From CAIWHR01 sp963734055 (GTDB lineage: Bacteria; Pseudomonadota; Gammaproteobacteria; Burkholderiales; Casimicrobiaceae), in the NCBI GenBank assembly GCA_963734055.1, contig CAVTFQ010000008.1, positions 143,074 through 207,073 on the forward strand: a DNA stretch of 64,000 nt, written 5' to 3'. The stretch's first letter is position 1, and every line of letters starts with the position of its first letter. A program made the position numbers and the translations under genes. This document shows, one piece after another, positions 52,228-61,717 of this stretch. Under the pieces are notes generated by a model. That model was not told the DNA's origin. It saw only the letters and a list, made by a program, of their open reading frames with translations, and searched no databases.

Positions 52228-52502
52228 ACCGCAGGCGCGGCCACCGCGCCCCGCGTTGCCGCGTCGGGCGTCAGGTGGGCGGCACGGTATGCCAGCCGCC
52301 ATTGGCCAGGGGACCTGGGCCGCAAGGTTGAGGTGTCGAATCGCGCCGGCTCTCGGCTGTCGCGGCACGCAATTGCGGATGCACAACGGCCGATTGAAGC
52401 GCTCGAGGCCAATGGCGTGCTTTGACCCTTGTCAACGAGAACAGTCACGCACGGCGTAGAGTTTTTTTCATCGGGGACGGTCTCGCCACCAGGAGTCAAT
52501 TC

Positions 52503-55328
52503 ATGCGTCGCACGATGCTTGCATTTTTCGCCTGCGCTCTGCTGTCCGTACAAGCCGCCGCGCAGAACCCGCACCGGGGCGCACCGTCGAAGCTCGACGG
52601 CCTTCAGGCGGCGGCGGAAGTCGATCGCGACATCTACGGCATCGCCCACGTGCGAGCCGGCAACGATCACGACCTCTACTTCATGCAGGGGTACGTCCAT
52701 GCACAGGATCGGCTCTTCCAGATGGACGTGAGCCGTCGCACCGCGAGCGGCACGCTCGCCGAGCTGCTCGGTCCCGGGGCGCTTGCGTCCGACGTCGAGC
52801 TTCGGACGATCGGGATCCGGCGCGCCGCCGAGCGTTCGATGGGCGTCATCTCGATGATGTCGCGCGCGGCGCTGGAAGCCTATGCGGATGGCGTCAACGC
52901 GTACATCGCGACGGCCGGCTCGCTGCCCCCCGAGTATCGGGCGCTCGAGATCAGCAAGTTCGAGCCGTGGACCGCGCTCGACAGCATGGCCGTCGCCAAG
53001 TCGCTGACGTTCGGGCTGTCGTTCGACCTCGGGGACATCGACAACACCGTCGCGCTGCAGACGTACTCGGCGGTGCTCGGACCCGCGAACGGCAGCCTCC
53101 TGTTCAGCGAAGACCTTTGGCGCGCCCAGCCCTTCTACCCGGCGTCGACGGTGCCGGATGCCTCGGTGGCTTCGCTCGCCGCGCCGCTCGGCGCGCGCGG
53201 CTGGACAGCCGGCGGAAGCGCCGCGGCCGCGGAGCTCGCCAAGAAATACGCGGATCGCGTGCGGAACATGCCTTTCTTCAAGGATCACATGTCGCTCGAC
53301 AAGCGTCCCGGCTCCAACCAGTGGGCCGTCTCCGGCCGCCACACGACGAGCGGCCGACCACTCGTCGCCAACGATCCGCACCTCGCTCTCGGCGAGCCGT
53401 CCACGTTCTACCCCATCCACCTGACCGCGGGTGACGCCGATGCGATGGGGAGCGGCTTTGCCGGCGTGCCCTTCGTGATCGTCGGGCAGACCCGGAGCAT
53501 CGCCTGGGGCGCGACGGTGAGCCCCCTGGATGTCACCGACGTCTTCCAGGAGCAGGTGGTCCCGGATGCGAGCTCGCGCAGCGGGCTCTCCACGGTTCAC
53601 GACGGCAAGCTGGAGCCGGTCCAGGCGATTCCCGAGGTGTTTCGAGTCAACAACGTCGGCGACGGCGTCCTCGACAACCTGTCGGTAGTGCCTCCGGGAG
53701 GACCCATCCCGGCCGCCACGCTGATCGTGCCGCGACGCAACGACGGGCCGATCGTGTCGCTCGACCTGGTCGCGGGAAGTGCGATCAGCATCCAGTACAC
53801 GGGCTTCAGCGGCACGCGCGAGATCGACACGTTCTGGACGTTCGATCACGCCCGCAACCTCGCCGACTTCGAGCGCGGCCTGCAATGGTTCGACTCGGGC
53901 ACGCAGAACTTCGCCTATGCCGACGTCGACGGCAACATCGCCTATTTCGCGGCGTCGGAGGTGCCGGTGCGCGAGGACCTGCAGAAGCAGACCGTCAACG
54001 GGCTGCCACCGTGGTTCATCCGCAACGGCGTCACCGGCAACGAGTGGCTGCCGGTCGTGCATCCGCAGCCCGGGCAGGCGATCCCCTACGAGGTTCTTCC
54101 CGCAGACGAGATGCCGCACATCGTGAATCCGCCGGCCGGCTGGTTCGTCAACGCCAACAACGATCCCGCGGGAACCGTGCTCGACAACAACCCGCTGAAC
54201 CAGCTGCGCCCCGGCGGCGGGTTCTATTACCTCAACGCAGGCTACGACACGGGCTTTCGCGCGGGGCGCATCACCGAGCTCCTCAAGGGGAAGGTTGCCG
54301 CGGGGCCGGTCTCGTTCCGCGACATGCAGGCGATCCAGGCCGACGTCGTCCTGCCGGACGCGCAGTTCTTCGTCCCTTACGTCACTCAGGCGCTCGCGCG
54401 CGCCGCTGCGGCACCGGCCGGCTCGCCGCTCGCCCTGCTCGGCGCTCTGCCCGCCGTCCAGGAAGCGGTTGGCCGGCTTGCCGCATGGAAGCTCAGCGCA
54501 CCGACCGGGATTCCGGAAGGCTACGACGCGAGCGACAAGCACGGCACACTCGGCGCGCCGACGGGCGACGAGATCGCCGAGAGCGTCGCCGCGACGATCT
54601 ACAGCGTGTGGCGCGGCCAGTTCATTCGCAACACGATAGACGCGACGCTCGAGGGCGTTCCGCTGCCGCCCGGGTTCACCTTGCCGAAGCCGCCCGATCA
54701 ACTCACGATGACCGCGCTCAAGACCCTGCTGCAACGTTCCCCCTCGGGCGTGGGCGCCTCAGGCGTCAATTTCTTCAACGCCCCCGCCGCGTCCGCGGAG
54801 GACCGGCGCGACATCCTCATCCTGAAGAGCGTGTCCGATGCGCTCGGACTGCTCGCCGGCCCGGCGTTCGACCTCGCCTTCCACGGCTCGACGAACCAGA
54901 ACGACTATCGCTGGGGCAAGCTGCACCGCATCGTGTTCGCGCACCCGCTCGGCGGACCCTTCAGCGTCCCGCCCGCGTTCGGCAAGTACGTCAATCCGCT
55001 CGGCGACGCGCTTCCCGGTTTTCCGGTGGACGGCGGCTTCGGCGTCGTCGACGCCTCCAACCACGCCCCGCGCGCGCAGAGCGTGAACGCATTCATGTTC
55101 CACAACGGCCCCGTCAACCGCTTCGTCGCCGAAGCCGGCCCGCCCGGCGTCCGCGCCGAGTCCGTTTGGCCCGGCGGTACGAGCGGCGTGCCCGGCACCA
55201 CGTTCTACGCGGACGAGGAACTGCTGCTCGACTACCTGACCAACGACACGGTGCCTCTGCTTTTCCAGAACGGGGATCTGCAGAAATCGCTGTACTCGGT
55301 CAGCAAGTTCGTGCCCGGGAAGAAGTGA
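52503..55328 (+). CDS. Penicillin acylase family (S45) Ntn-hydrolase
   Basis: 941 residues. Signal peptide (MRRTMLAFFACALLSVQAAAQ), an alpha chain starting EVDRDIYGIAHVRAGNDHDLYFMQGYVHAQDRLFQMD, then the autoproteolysis site RPGSNQWAVSG with Ser271 as the expected new N-terminal nucleophile of the beta chain. TRPSIAWG-type motif appears as GQTRSIAWGATVS, and HGTLGAP and NFFNAP occur later. Such enzymes cleave amides, including acyl-homoserine lactones and beta-lactam side chains. Periplasmic. The substrate is unknown; location after a TRAP operon may be chance. Confidence 0.9.
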   Translation: MRRTMLAFFACALLSVQAAAQNPHRGAPSKLDGLQAAAEVDRDIYGIAHVRAGNDHDLYFMQGYVHAQDRLFQMDVSRRTASGTLAELLGPGALASDVELRTIGIRRAAERSMGVISMMSRAALEAYADGVNAYIATAGSLPPEYRALEISKFEPWTALDSMAVAKSLTFGLSFDLGDIDNTVALQTYSAVLGPANGSLLFSEDLWRAQPFYPASTVPDASVASLAAPLGARGWTAGGSAAAAELAKKYADRVRNMPFFKDHMSLDKRPGSNQWAVSGRHTTSGRPLVANDPHLALGEPSTFYPIHLTAGDADAMGSGFAGVPFVIVGQTRSIAWGATVSPLDVTDVFQEQVVPDASSRSGLSTVHDGKLEPVQAIPEVFRVNNVGDGVLDNLSVVPPGGPIPAATLIVPRRNDGPIVSLDLVAGSAISIQYTGFSGTREIDTFWTFDHARNLADFERGLQWFDSGTQNFAYADVDGNIAYFAASEVPVREDLQKQTVNGLPPWFIRNGVTGNEWLPVVHPQPGQAIPYEVLPADEMPHIVNPPAGWFVNANNDPAGTVLDNNPLNQLRPGGGFYYLNAGYDTGFRAGRITELLKGKVAAGPVSFRDMQAIQADVVLPDAQFFVPYVTQALARAAAAPAGSPLALLGALPAVQEAVGRLAAWKLSAPTGIPEGYDASDKHGTLGAPTGDEIAESVAATIYSVWRGQFIRNTIDATLEGVPLPPGFTLPKPPDQLTMTALKTLLQRSPSGVGASGVNFFNAPAASAEDRRDILILKSVSDALGLLAGPAFDLAFHGSTNQNDYRWGKLHRIVFAHPLGGPFSVPPAFGKYVNPLGDALPGFPVDGGFGVVDASNHAPRAQSVNAFMFHNGPVNRFVAEAGPPGVRAESVWPGGTSGVPGTTFYADEELLLDYLTNDTVPLLFQNGDLQKSLYSVSKFVPGKK

Positions 55329-55678
55329 CGCGCCGCCGGCGGGACGACACGCCCGCTCGGTGCGGCGCGCCGTCCCGATGCCTGGTCAGAACTCCGGCAC
55401 CGGCGGCAGCCGGGTGGTGTCCGAATGAGGAATTGCGGACACGGAAACCGGCGCGATGTCCGAAGTGCTACCAGTCAAACACCGCTGCCTTTGCTGAGAC
55501 AAAGGCCCGCGTGGAAACTGGCGGAGAGTGAGGGAGTCATACTCCTAGGCGTCAGGCAACGGCGCGAGGCAAGTACCCCTGCCTGTACCCCTGCTGCCTC
55601 ACAGTGCCATCAAAGACCCGAACGCGAGCACACCACGCCGAGCGGAATAACACGGCCAGCGAGTCCGCTGTTCCTCTG
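55329..55678. other. Intergenic region without a recognisable gene
   Basis: 350 bp between convergent genes. It contains a short direct repeat (GTACCCCTGC...GTACCCCTGC near 55570-55592) but no hairpin-plus-T terminator that I can support and no gene. It might be a recombination joint. Confidence 0.4.
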
Positions 55679-56515
55679 CTAATCGCCAAAGTACCTCACC
55701 AACGCGAGGCCGTCTTGGCCGGAGACCGTCGTCGTGGCTGCCACGACGATTCGCCCGTCCGGTTGGACTACCGCTGCGGTTCCAACTGTATCAACACCAA
55801 ATTTCGTCGTCAGGACTCCCCCACTGCCGAAGCTGGGGTCTGCTAGTCCGCTCGCCGCAAATCGAGCGACGAGTAAGTCATGAAGCGGCGCAAGCGTCGT
55901 TCCGACAACAACTAACTTTCCGTTGGACTGAAGTGTGATCGCAAACCCGGCAAGCCGACCCTGCTGGGCCATTCCGGGATCAGGTTGGAACGTCGTGTCG
56001 GCAGAGCCGTCAGCGTTGACGCGACTGATAATCCAGTGCAATTGGATATCCAAGGCGATGAGTATCTTGCCATCGGGTTGCATGGCGGAGCCAGCGTAAC
56101 CATCTATGTTGGTAAAAACTGATTCCGGTCCTATAACAACCCCAAGGTTGCCGAAACCCGAGTCGATCGTCCCGTTTGCGTCAATCCGCATCAGAGCGAA
56201 GCCTCCGGTGTTGGTAAAGAAGGCGGCCAGTCCGCGATCGTACGTACCGGCAAGGACTAATCGACCGTCGGACTGAACGAGAATCGCGTTGGCTGAACAG
56301 TTCGGAAAGCCAAAGCAGCGTTGAGCGAAAGATATCGCACCATCCGTACCGAACGACGCGTCGCGACTCCCGTCGGCATTAAGGCGCATTGCCGTAAACG
56401 CACCACCAGCTACGACGATTTTTCCATCGGACTGGACCGCGAAGGCGGAGCATCCTAGTTCGAGAGTCGCCTTTCCGCTTGTGCCGAAGGTACTGTCTAA
56501 CGTGCCGTCCGAGTT

Positions 56516-57959
56516 GGTGATGTCCCGTTCGCTGTTGAACGGTGAGAGGTGGCGGCTCTGGATTGAGCATGTTACGCGATCTTGCGTTCCATGTGCGTCG
56601 TGAGCTGCACGTGTTCTTCAAGCGCGGCGACGAGGCGCTTGATGTCGCGGAATCCGCGCACAGCTCGGAAGCCGCCAGTTGCTTCGTGCAGCGCGGTTCC
56701 GATCCAGCGCAGCACCATGGCGCCGTCACGCCAGCGTTTCACGTTGCGCGTGTAGTGCGCGATCAAGCCGTTCAGGTTCTCGATCGGATTGGTCGTCCTG
56801 AATGTTCGGTAGAGCGAGCCATCGATGTCCAGAGTGGTGAGCGTGAGCGTCTCGGCAAGCCCCTCGCGCAGGCTTGCGGCGGCGCCCGGATGCGGCCTTG
56901 GCGAGCGAATTGGCCAGCCGCTCGAGCTGTCGCTTGGCGAGCGCGGCATCCTTGCTGTGCCACGCGTCCTGCATGGCACGTCCGACGCTCGCATGCAGAT
57001 GCTCCGGCAGATGGTCGAGACGTTGCGGCGTTTGTGCTCCTGACAGCGATGTACGAGTGCGCTGGCGCCGAAGACCTCCGTGATCGCGCGGCGCAGCGCT
57101 TTGCCACCGTCGATCATCCACAGCTGCGGCGTGTCGGCGTCGAGGCCGCGCTCGATCAAATCCGAAAGAGCGAGCGCACCACGCGCGTGTTCTCGGTGCG
57201 CCCTCACGCATGCCCAGCACGTGCTTGCTGTCCGTCTGTATCGAAGCCCAGCGCGACCAGCATGACGCGGTCCGGAAGTGGATGCCATCGATCATCACCA
57301 CCGGCAGCCGCACGTGGTCCAACCGCGACGCGAGCCATTGTTCCAGGCGCTCACTGCTCAAGGCGACGAAGCGGCGCGACACGGCGCTCTTCGAAACCGC
57401 GGCGGCCGATTCGTCTGCCGGCAGCGGATCAAGGGTCGCGCGGTAACGGCGCGTAGATACGCCCGCGGCAATCGCCGTCATGGTCGCCGCGTCCAGCGGA
57501 TCGACGATGCGCGGCCCACTGGAAGCTCGGCAACGTCGCCTCGCCGGTCTCGATGTGACGAGCGCGTGGACGACGCGATCGTCGATACGCTGCCCAGCCA
57601 GCGTCACCTGGCTGCGCGTGGTCCGCCGCGATACGCCGAGCGCGTCGGGTTCGGCACGCCCTTGGCGCCACACAGTGCCGCGCGATCCTCTTCCATCATC
57701 GCCATGAGCACCGCTTTGCCGGTGTTCACGCACAGACCGAAAAACGCACTTCGAACATCGTTCAGAACGCCTGCGACCGGCACCGCGATCTCGACTTGTG
57801 CGTCGCGTGCGGCGACCAGTTTCCGCTTGTTTGACTTCGTGAGAGACTTCACTTCGGTGGCTCCTTTCTTTGCTTGCTAGGCACCCGCATGATCACATGC
57901 GGGCGAAAGGAGCCGCCACCCTCTCAAACTAACCGTTCAACAAATTCCGGGACATCACC
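56516..57959 (-). mobile_element. IS256-family insertion sequence, decayed
   Basis: 1444 bp. Both ends read GGTGATGTCCCG inward (56516-56527 and the complement at 57948-57959), and the similarity continues imperfectly for about 50 bp (TGTTGAACGGT, GAG AGG GTGGCGGCTC). An 8-bp target duplication TCCGAGTT lies at 56508-56515 and 57960-57967. It carries one frameshifted transposase gene on the minus strand. The clean duplication says the insertion was a simple transposition. Confidence 0.9.
56572..57852 (-). pseudogene. IS256-family transposase, multiply frameshifted
   Basis: Pieces in order from the start: KSLTKSNKRKLVAARDAQVEIAV and VLMAMMEEDRAALCGAKGVPNPTR, then in other frames TRSQVTLAGQRIDDR, LPSFQWA, DPLDAATMTAIAAGVSTRRY, VSKSAVSRRFVALSSERLEQW, LPVVMIDGIHFR, KHVLGMREG, LWMIDGGKALRRAITEVFGA, HRCQEHKRRNV, LHASVGRAMQDAW, and TTNPIENLNGLIAHYTRNVKRWRDG. 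The DDE aspartates (MIDG twice) and the RNxxRWRD end identify the mutator/IS256 family. At least five frame changes make it inactive. Confidence 0.9.
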
Positions 57960-58729
57960 TCCGAGTTGTATCGGGCTATTACGCACGTAGCAGGCAGACC
58001 AAATTTGCCTCCGCCCACCAACACTCTTCCATCGGGTTGCAGTGCAATAACACCGGCAGGGACGGGAAACTGAAAGTCTCCTGTATCGAAGGCTGTGGTA
58101 GCAACGCCACCGGTTCCAAATGTCGGGTCAGGCGATCCGTTGACGGCGTAGCGAACGACGACGAAGCTCGCCGTAACGTTGGGACGATCTCCGGTGAGCT
58201 TGGACCCGGCCGCAACGATCTTGCCGTCCGGCTGCAGAACAATTGAGCGCGCGGTGAGAAGTGATCCCGGGCGTCGAAACGATGCCGTTAGTTCCGAAAC
58301 TCGGGATCCAACGATCCCGGAGGGAGCGGGGGTTGTGGCGGGGAACCGCCATCAGAGCCGCCGCCTCCGCAACCGGACAACAAGATCAAGGACGAGAGCG
58401 CGAGCGCGCCAAGGGATCTAATCGCGGTACAACCAAACATCAGCTTCTCCCAACAAGGGGGATTTGGTATCGGTACGCAATAGCAACAAAGCGCACCAGC
58501 GGATTGCCTGTACGAATTATCCCACGCGATAGCCCGTCGCCGTAATTTGATTCGATGCAGTTTTCGATGGATCTTGTGATGTCGTTCCTTGACGACATCA
58601 TGAGCAGTCGTTTGTTGACGACACTGAATGTATGGCGGCACGTCGATCTTGTCGCGACGCCCGGCGTTCAATCTAGGGCAGCCTAATCGCGCGCGTCAGG
58701 TGTGTCGCGGTGGGAGGCCGTGCGCCCGT

Positions 58730-58957
58730 TTAGGTCAGCTGCCGCTCGAAGTACGCGACGGCCTGCCGCTCCCATTCTTCGGCGCTCTCGGCGTCGGCAG
58801 GCAACACGAGATGCCCGTAACCGGGTGCACACGCCGCCGCCGCGATCAGCGCCGCAACATTGTCGCCCGGGTGAACGATGATGATGCTCTGGTGCCCCGC
58901 CGCGTCCGCCCGTACCTCAAGCGACGCGAGACGATCCGCTAACGCCCGCGCGACCAT
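58730..58957 (-). CDS. Small protein of the integrated element
   Basis: 75 residues from ATG 58957: an N-terminal helix (ARALADRLASLEVRADAAG), a strand IIIVHPGDNVAALIAAAAC, and an acidic C-terminus (DAESAEEWERQAVAYFERQL). It overlaps the preceding gene by 41 bp. No family recognised. The alternating hydrophobic pattern looks like a real alpha/beta protein. Confidence 0.5.
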   Translation of the reverse strand: MVARALADRLASLEVRADAAGHQSIIIVHPGDNVAALIAAAACAPGYGHLVLPADAESAEEWERQAVAYFERQLT

Positions 58958-59210
58958 GCAGCGCCTCCAGTCGGTCCAACCGTTCCTCGAAACTCGTTGC
59001 CTCGACGATCTTCGCCATGGTGCCCAGCACGAACGCCAACCGCGTCGCCTCAGTCGTTGGCAGCTCGCCACGCCGCGCCGCCCGGTAGACCCGGCTTAGC
59101 TCGTGCAGGATGCCCGTTGCCGTGTTCAACGGCACCCGAATTCGCCCCGGTCGGCGAGGCGAATCCGTCGCCAGCGCGAGCACTTGCGCTCGACCCTTAC
59201 CCCCCATCAT
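58917..59210 (-). CDS. Small helical protein of the integrated element
   Basis: 97 residues. The stretch NTATGILHELSRVYRAARRGELPTTEATRLAFVLGTMAKIVEATSFEERLDRLEAL reads as a helical protein of a type common in phage and satellite genomes, often called DUF-containing without known role. ATG 59210 overlaps the TGA of the coiled-coil gene (ATGATG). Confidence 0.6.
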   Translation of the reverse strand: MMGGKGRAQVLALATDSPRRPGRIRVPLNTATGILHELSRVYRAARRGELPTTEATRLAFVLGTMAKIVEATSFEERLDRLEALHGRAGVSGSSRVA

Positions 59211-59950
59211 GCCGCCCGAAGGTGCCCATGCAGCCGGGCTTCATGCATCGCCGCTGCCGTCGGTAGCTCCGCGTCGGGGTGCATGATCGCATGGGCGTAG
59301 CCTTGATAGGCCCGCACGTTCTGTCGAGCCGCCGCAACGTCGGCGAGCATCGCGGCTCGCGCCTTGAATTTCGTGTTGAGCGCGCCTTCCACGTCGCCGA
59401 AAATCCCGATGTACTCGCTATGCGCCGCGCCTGTCAGGCGGCTGCGCGCGTGCAGCCGGTACCAGTGATTAAGCTTTGCTGTGGTCTCCGGGTCCGGGCC
59501 GTTGTACGTGATGCGACCACCCAGAGACTTTAGCTCCGCTGCCCGCTCTTCGACCGACATCGCGGCGATGTCGCGTTCATACGCCTCGCCGAGCATCATG
59601 TTTCTAATTTCGCGCAAATCGCTGTCCTCTTTCGGGGCCACGTGACGCCCACGCCGCAGCAGTGCAGGGATTGAAAGCTCGTGCTCCACGACATCGAGTT
59701 GTGCATCCAACTCGGCAACCTCGGCATCATCGGCGGCTGCCTTGCTCGCCCATGACACCTTGAGCTTCTCTTCGCGGTCTCGGTGCACTGCGGCGAGCGG
59801 GTTTTGTGGCAGCTTCGCATATGCATCGCGTTCCTTCGCAAATTCGGCCCACTCGGCGCGGGCGGCATCGCGCGCCTTCCGGACAGCGGCGACCTTCGCC
59901 TCCGATTGGGCAAGAATGAACTTCGTGTTGGCGTCGGGTAGCAGCGGCAT
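59207..59950 (-). CDS. Coiled-coil protein of the integrated element
   Basis: 247 residues, highly charged and Ala-rich with heptad-like segments (about 10-110; SEAKVAAVRKARDAARAEWAEFAKERDAY, DDAEVAELDAQLDVVEHELSIP). The C-terminal third (about 150-240) is also helical. No enzymatic motif seen. It lies 13 bp after the winged-helix gene. A structural or DNA-organising role is possible but unsupported. Confidence 0.6.
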   Translation of the reverse strand: MPLLPDANTKFILAQSEAKVAAVRKARDAARAEWAEFAKERDAYAKLPQNPLAAVHRDREEKLKVSWASKAAADDAEVAELDAQLDVVEHELSIPALLRRGRHVAPKEDSDLREIRNMMLGEAYERDIAAMSVEERAAELKSLGGRITYNGPDPETTAKLNHWYRLHARSRLTGAAHSEYIGIFGDVEGALNTKFKARAAMLADVAAARQNVRAYQGYAHAIMHPDAELPTAAAMHEARLHGHLRAA

Positions 59951-59963
59951 TGGGATTACCTCT

Positions 59964-60359
59964 CTAGGTTGTGGCGTCTCGCGCCTGTTGGTCGGCGAAC
60001 AGACGTGCCAGAGCGCGCCCGCTCGTGGACAAGCGCCATACGTGCGCTCGCTTCGGGTGTTGCCCGAGTAGCCCGCGACCTTCGAGCCGGGCGAGCGTCC
60101 GAGCCGCGATGTCCGATGCGTCGGGCGACCACGGAGCGGGAGCCGCGAGCAGCATCGCCGCGTGCCCGGTCGTGATCGCGCCGAGCCCGCGATGCGCGGC
60201 GACCAGCAACGTCCGCTCGTTGCGCGTCAAATCGTCCGCCGGAATTGCGTCTGCGAGCGTCCCCTCGGGTAATGCGACCCGGTCGGCTGGCGGCGCGTGG
60301 TCCCGTCGATACTCAGGCGAGCGGGCGTCGAGCCTGCCGCCGTCAATGATTTTCACCAC
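59964..60359 (-). CDS. Winged-helix protein of the integrated element
   Basis: 131 residues from a GTG at 60359. NERTLLVAAHRGLGAITTGHAAMLL, SDIAARTLARLEGRGLLGQHPKRAHVWRLSTSGRALARLF is a MarR/PadR-like winged-helix pattern: recognition helix followed by a wing and a Leu-rich final helix. It may regulate the element. AGAGGA lies upstream. No close family recognised. Confidence 0.6.
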   Translation of the reverse strand: MVKIIDGGRLDARSPEYRRDHAPPADRVALPEGTLADAIPADDLTRNERTLLVAAHRGLGAITTGHAAMLLAAPAPWSPDASDIAARTLARLEGRGLLGQHPKRAHVWRLSTSGRALARLFADQQARDATT

Positions 60360-60393
60360 GTTGAGGGTCCTCTCGTGCTCCTTGGCCCGGCCG

Positions 60394-60516
60394 TCAGGGG
60401 CAACCGCCGGGGATATCCGCGCAGCCGGCGGCCGCCGTGCCTCGCAATATGGCTCCCGCCCAGTCCGCCAGAGGTCCGTTCGCTAGCAAGACGATCATGG
60501 GCGTGATCCCACTCAT
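60394..60516 (-). CDS. Putative 40-residue peptide
   Basis: Open from an ATG that overlaps the initiator gene stop by 4 bp (ATGA). It contains MSGITPMIVLLANGPLADWAG and ends ADIPGGCP. The coupling is the main support; codon composition fits the neighbours. It may equally be non-coding. Confidence 0.3.
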   Translation of the reverse strand: MSGITPMIVLLANGPLADWAGAILRGTAAAGCADIPGGCP

Positions 60517-61406
60517 GCCCCGTCCCACTTCTTCAGCTTCTCGCGACGGCGCTGCATCTCGGGTGAGTCGATGTTCGCGATCCCCGGCACCGGCACCGGC
60601 TTGGAGTTCTTCGGCTTCGCCGTCTTCTTCGGCTTCGCCGTCGCCCGGCTTAACGCGGGAGTCGTCAACGTGGAGAAGACGGGGATGTCGGGCGGGCCGG
60701 CGGGGGCCGCGCGCACTACAGGATCATCAACAACACGGTCAACAACAGGAACATCAACATCAACGGCAACACCGTCGCGCTGATCGACCGGCATGGGCTG
60801 GTAACTATAAGGTTCACCCGAAACGGGTGCTAATTCAGTCGCGTGGGTCGATTGCGCTGGAAGCCTTGGTGCGCGCGGTTTTCCGGGCGATTCGGCGATT
60901 TTTCCGTGCACCCGTTTCGGGAGCGGTGGAGAGAAGCTACAACCCGTTTCGGGTGCAGTCGTGCTCCCGATTCGGGTGCAGTGTTGAACCCGTTTCGGGT
61001 GCACAGATTTCTTTCCTGCGCCCGCGTTCCAGTTCAGGTAGGCGTGCGAGGCGGCCCGGCCCGCGATGAGCTTCGCCTCGTTCGTCGCGACCGGCAGGTC
61101 CGCGAACGCGAACAGGCTGCACACCTTGCCCGGCCCCTTCTTGCCGAGCCGCGTGCGCTCGATCAGGCCGTGCTCTAGAAGCTCCTCCAGCGCGCGGTGG
61201 AGCTTCCGGTTGCTTGTCCAGCCTCGGGCGGCGAGTACGCTCATGGTCGCGGCGAGCGCACCGTTGTTGCTGCCGTTGAACTGGATGCGCAAGTCGAGCC
61301 AGAGCCGGAGCGCGCCGCCCGACAAGCTCGTGAACGCCGCGCTCGTGTAGATCGTGTAGTCGATTCGGACGTAACGGCTCCGGACCTTCCGCTTGACGAC
61401 GCTCAT
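60513..61406 (-). CDS. Winged-helix replication initiator-like protein
   Basis: 297 residues. The N-terminal ~115 residues (DYTIYTSAAFTSLSGGALRLWLDL, GALAATMSVLAARGWTSNRKLHRALEELLEHGLIERTRLG, KVCSLFAFADLPV) form a winged-helix domain of the type that opens phage and plasmid initiators. The remainder is Pro/Ala/Lys-rich and probably flexible. Five iterons (60817-60999) lie inside this gene, as in lambda O. I propose that the protein binds them to start replication. ATGA overlap with the gene upstream. No helicase-loader gene was recognised. Confidence 0.65.
   Translation of the reverse strand: MSVVKRKVRSRYVRIDYTIYTSAAFTSLSGGALRLWLDLRIQFNGSNNGALAATMSVLAARGWTSNRKLHRALEELLEHGLIERTRLGKKGPGKVCSLFAFADLPVATNEAKLIAGRAASHAYLNWNAGAGKKSVHPKRVQHCTRIGSTTAPETGCSFSPPLPKRVHGKIAESPGKPRAPRLPAQSTHATELAPVSGEPYSYQPMPVDQRDGVAVDVDVPVVDRVVDDPVVRAAPAGPPDIPVFSTLTTPALSRATAKPKKTAKPKNSKPVPVPGIANIDSPEMQRRREKLKKWDGA
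60817..60999. repeat. Iteron array inside the initiator gene, putative origin
   Basis: Five 11-bp copies of the palindrome CCCG-T/A-TT-CGGG: CCCGAAACGGG at 60817-60827, CCCGTTTCGGG at 60911-60921, 60943-60953 and 60989-60999, and CCCGATTCGGG at 60966-60976. The last three are spaced 23 bp start to start, about two helical turns. Four of five are followed or preceded by the extension GTGCA or its complement. A relatively AT-rich stretch (GTAACTATAAGG, GCTAATTC) sits next to the first copy. Confidence 0.7.
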
Positions 61407-61582
61407 CGCGTGCCTCCCGGCTCGACCCAGACGCCCTTGGCCCCCGCCCGCTCCAGTGCGGCGGCGACGGCGAGGGCCGTCTCGCGATTGACGTAGGTCC
61501 CGTAGACGACGACGGTGCCGGAGACCTTGGTGACCTTCACCGCGAACGGCTGGGGCGCGCTAGGCGGGGTGCGGGTGTCCAT
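61403..61582 (-). CDS. Small 59-residue protein of the integrated element
   Basis: Reads MDTRTPPSAPQPFAVKVTKV, then SGTVVVYGTYVNRETALAVAAALERAGAKGVWVEPGGTR. AAGGA lies 7 bp before the ATG at 61582. Its stop overlaps the initiator start (ATGA). It is too short for many gene finders. The compact strand-helix-strand pattern and both signals argue that it is translated; function unknown. Confidence 0.55.
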   Translation of the reverse strand: MDTRTPPSAPQPFAVKVTKVSGTVVVYGTYVNRETALAVAAALERAGAKGVWVEPGGTR

Positions 61583-61709
61583 GGTGGGGTCCTTGCGGCT
61601 GCGCGTCGGACCCCGACGTGTTGATCGTCATCGACGACACCGTCGTCGACACCATTCTCACGATCACCGCGATCGCCCTCACCGCGATCACCATCTCCAC
61701 AGCGATCAT
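61560..61709 (-). CDS. Putative 49-residue hydrophobic peptide
   Basis: MIAVEMVIAVRAIAVIVRMVSTTV then a His/Pro-rich end. The first half could be a single membrane segment, although the charged residues make it a weak one. It overlaps the following gene by 23 bp. The underlying DNA consists of GATC/GTCG near-repeats, so the frame may be a by-product of that composition. Confidence 0.3.
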   Translation of the reverse strand: MIAVEMVIAVRAIAVIVRMVSTTVSSMTINTSGSDAQPQGPHHGHPHPA

Positions 61710-61717
61710 GACGTCAC

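Larger units (their letters stand above)
55679..58440 (-). pseudogene. Delta-60-repeat lipoprotein gene, broken by an IS and two frameshifts
   Basis: From ATG 58440 the sequence gives a lipoprotein signal (LGALALSSLILLSGCGGGG), then repeats with the pattern DGxLDxxFGxxGx...ALQPDGKIVxAG, the delta-60 repeat of predicted beta-propeller exported proteins. Two +1 shifts near 58315 and 58280 lie in runs CCC and GGG; removing one base from each restores SLDPSFGTNGIVSTPGSLLTARSIVLQPDGK. The gene is then interrupted by an IS256-type element (56516-57959). Excising the element plus one 8-bp target copy restores ARYNSDGTLDSTFGTSG exactly. The 3' part runs open to the stop at 55679. Confidence 0.85.

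Noticed and set aside
52131..54734. 867-codon open frame opposite the penicillin-acylase gene
   Set aside because: Shadow of the S45 gene, which has signal peptide, nucleophile and correct length.
60567..60665. Short repeats at the 3' end of the initiator gene as further iterons
   Set aside because: They encode the Lys/Pro repeat AKPKKTAKPKNSK and differ from the 11-bp palindromes; codon repetition explains them.
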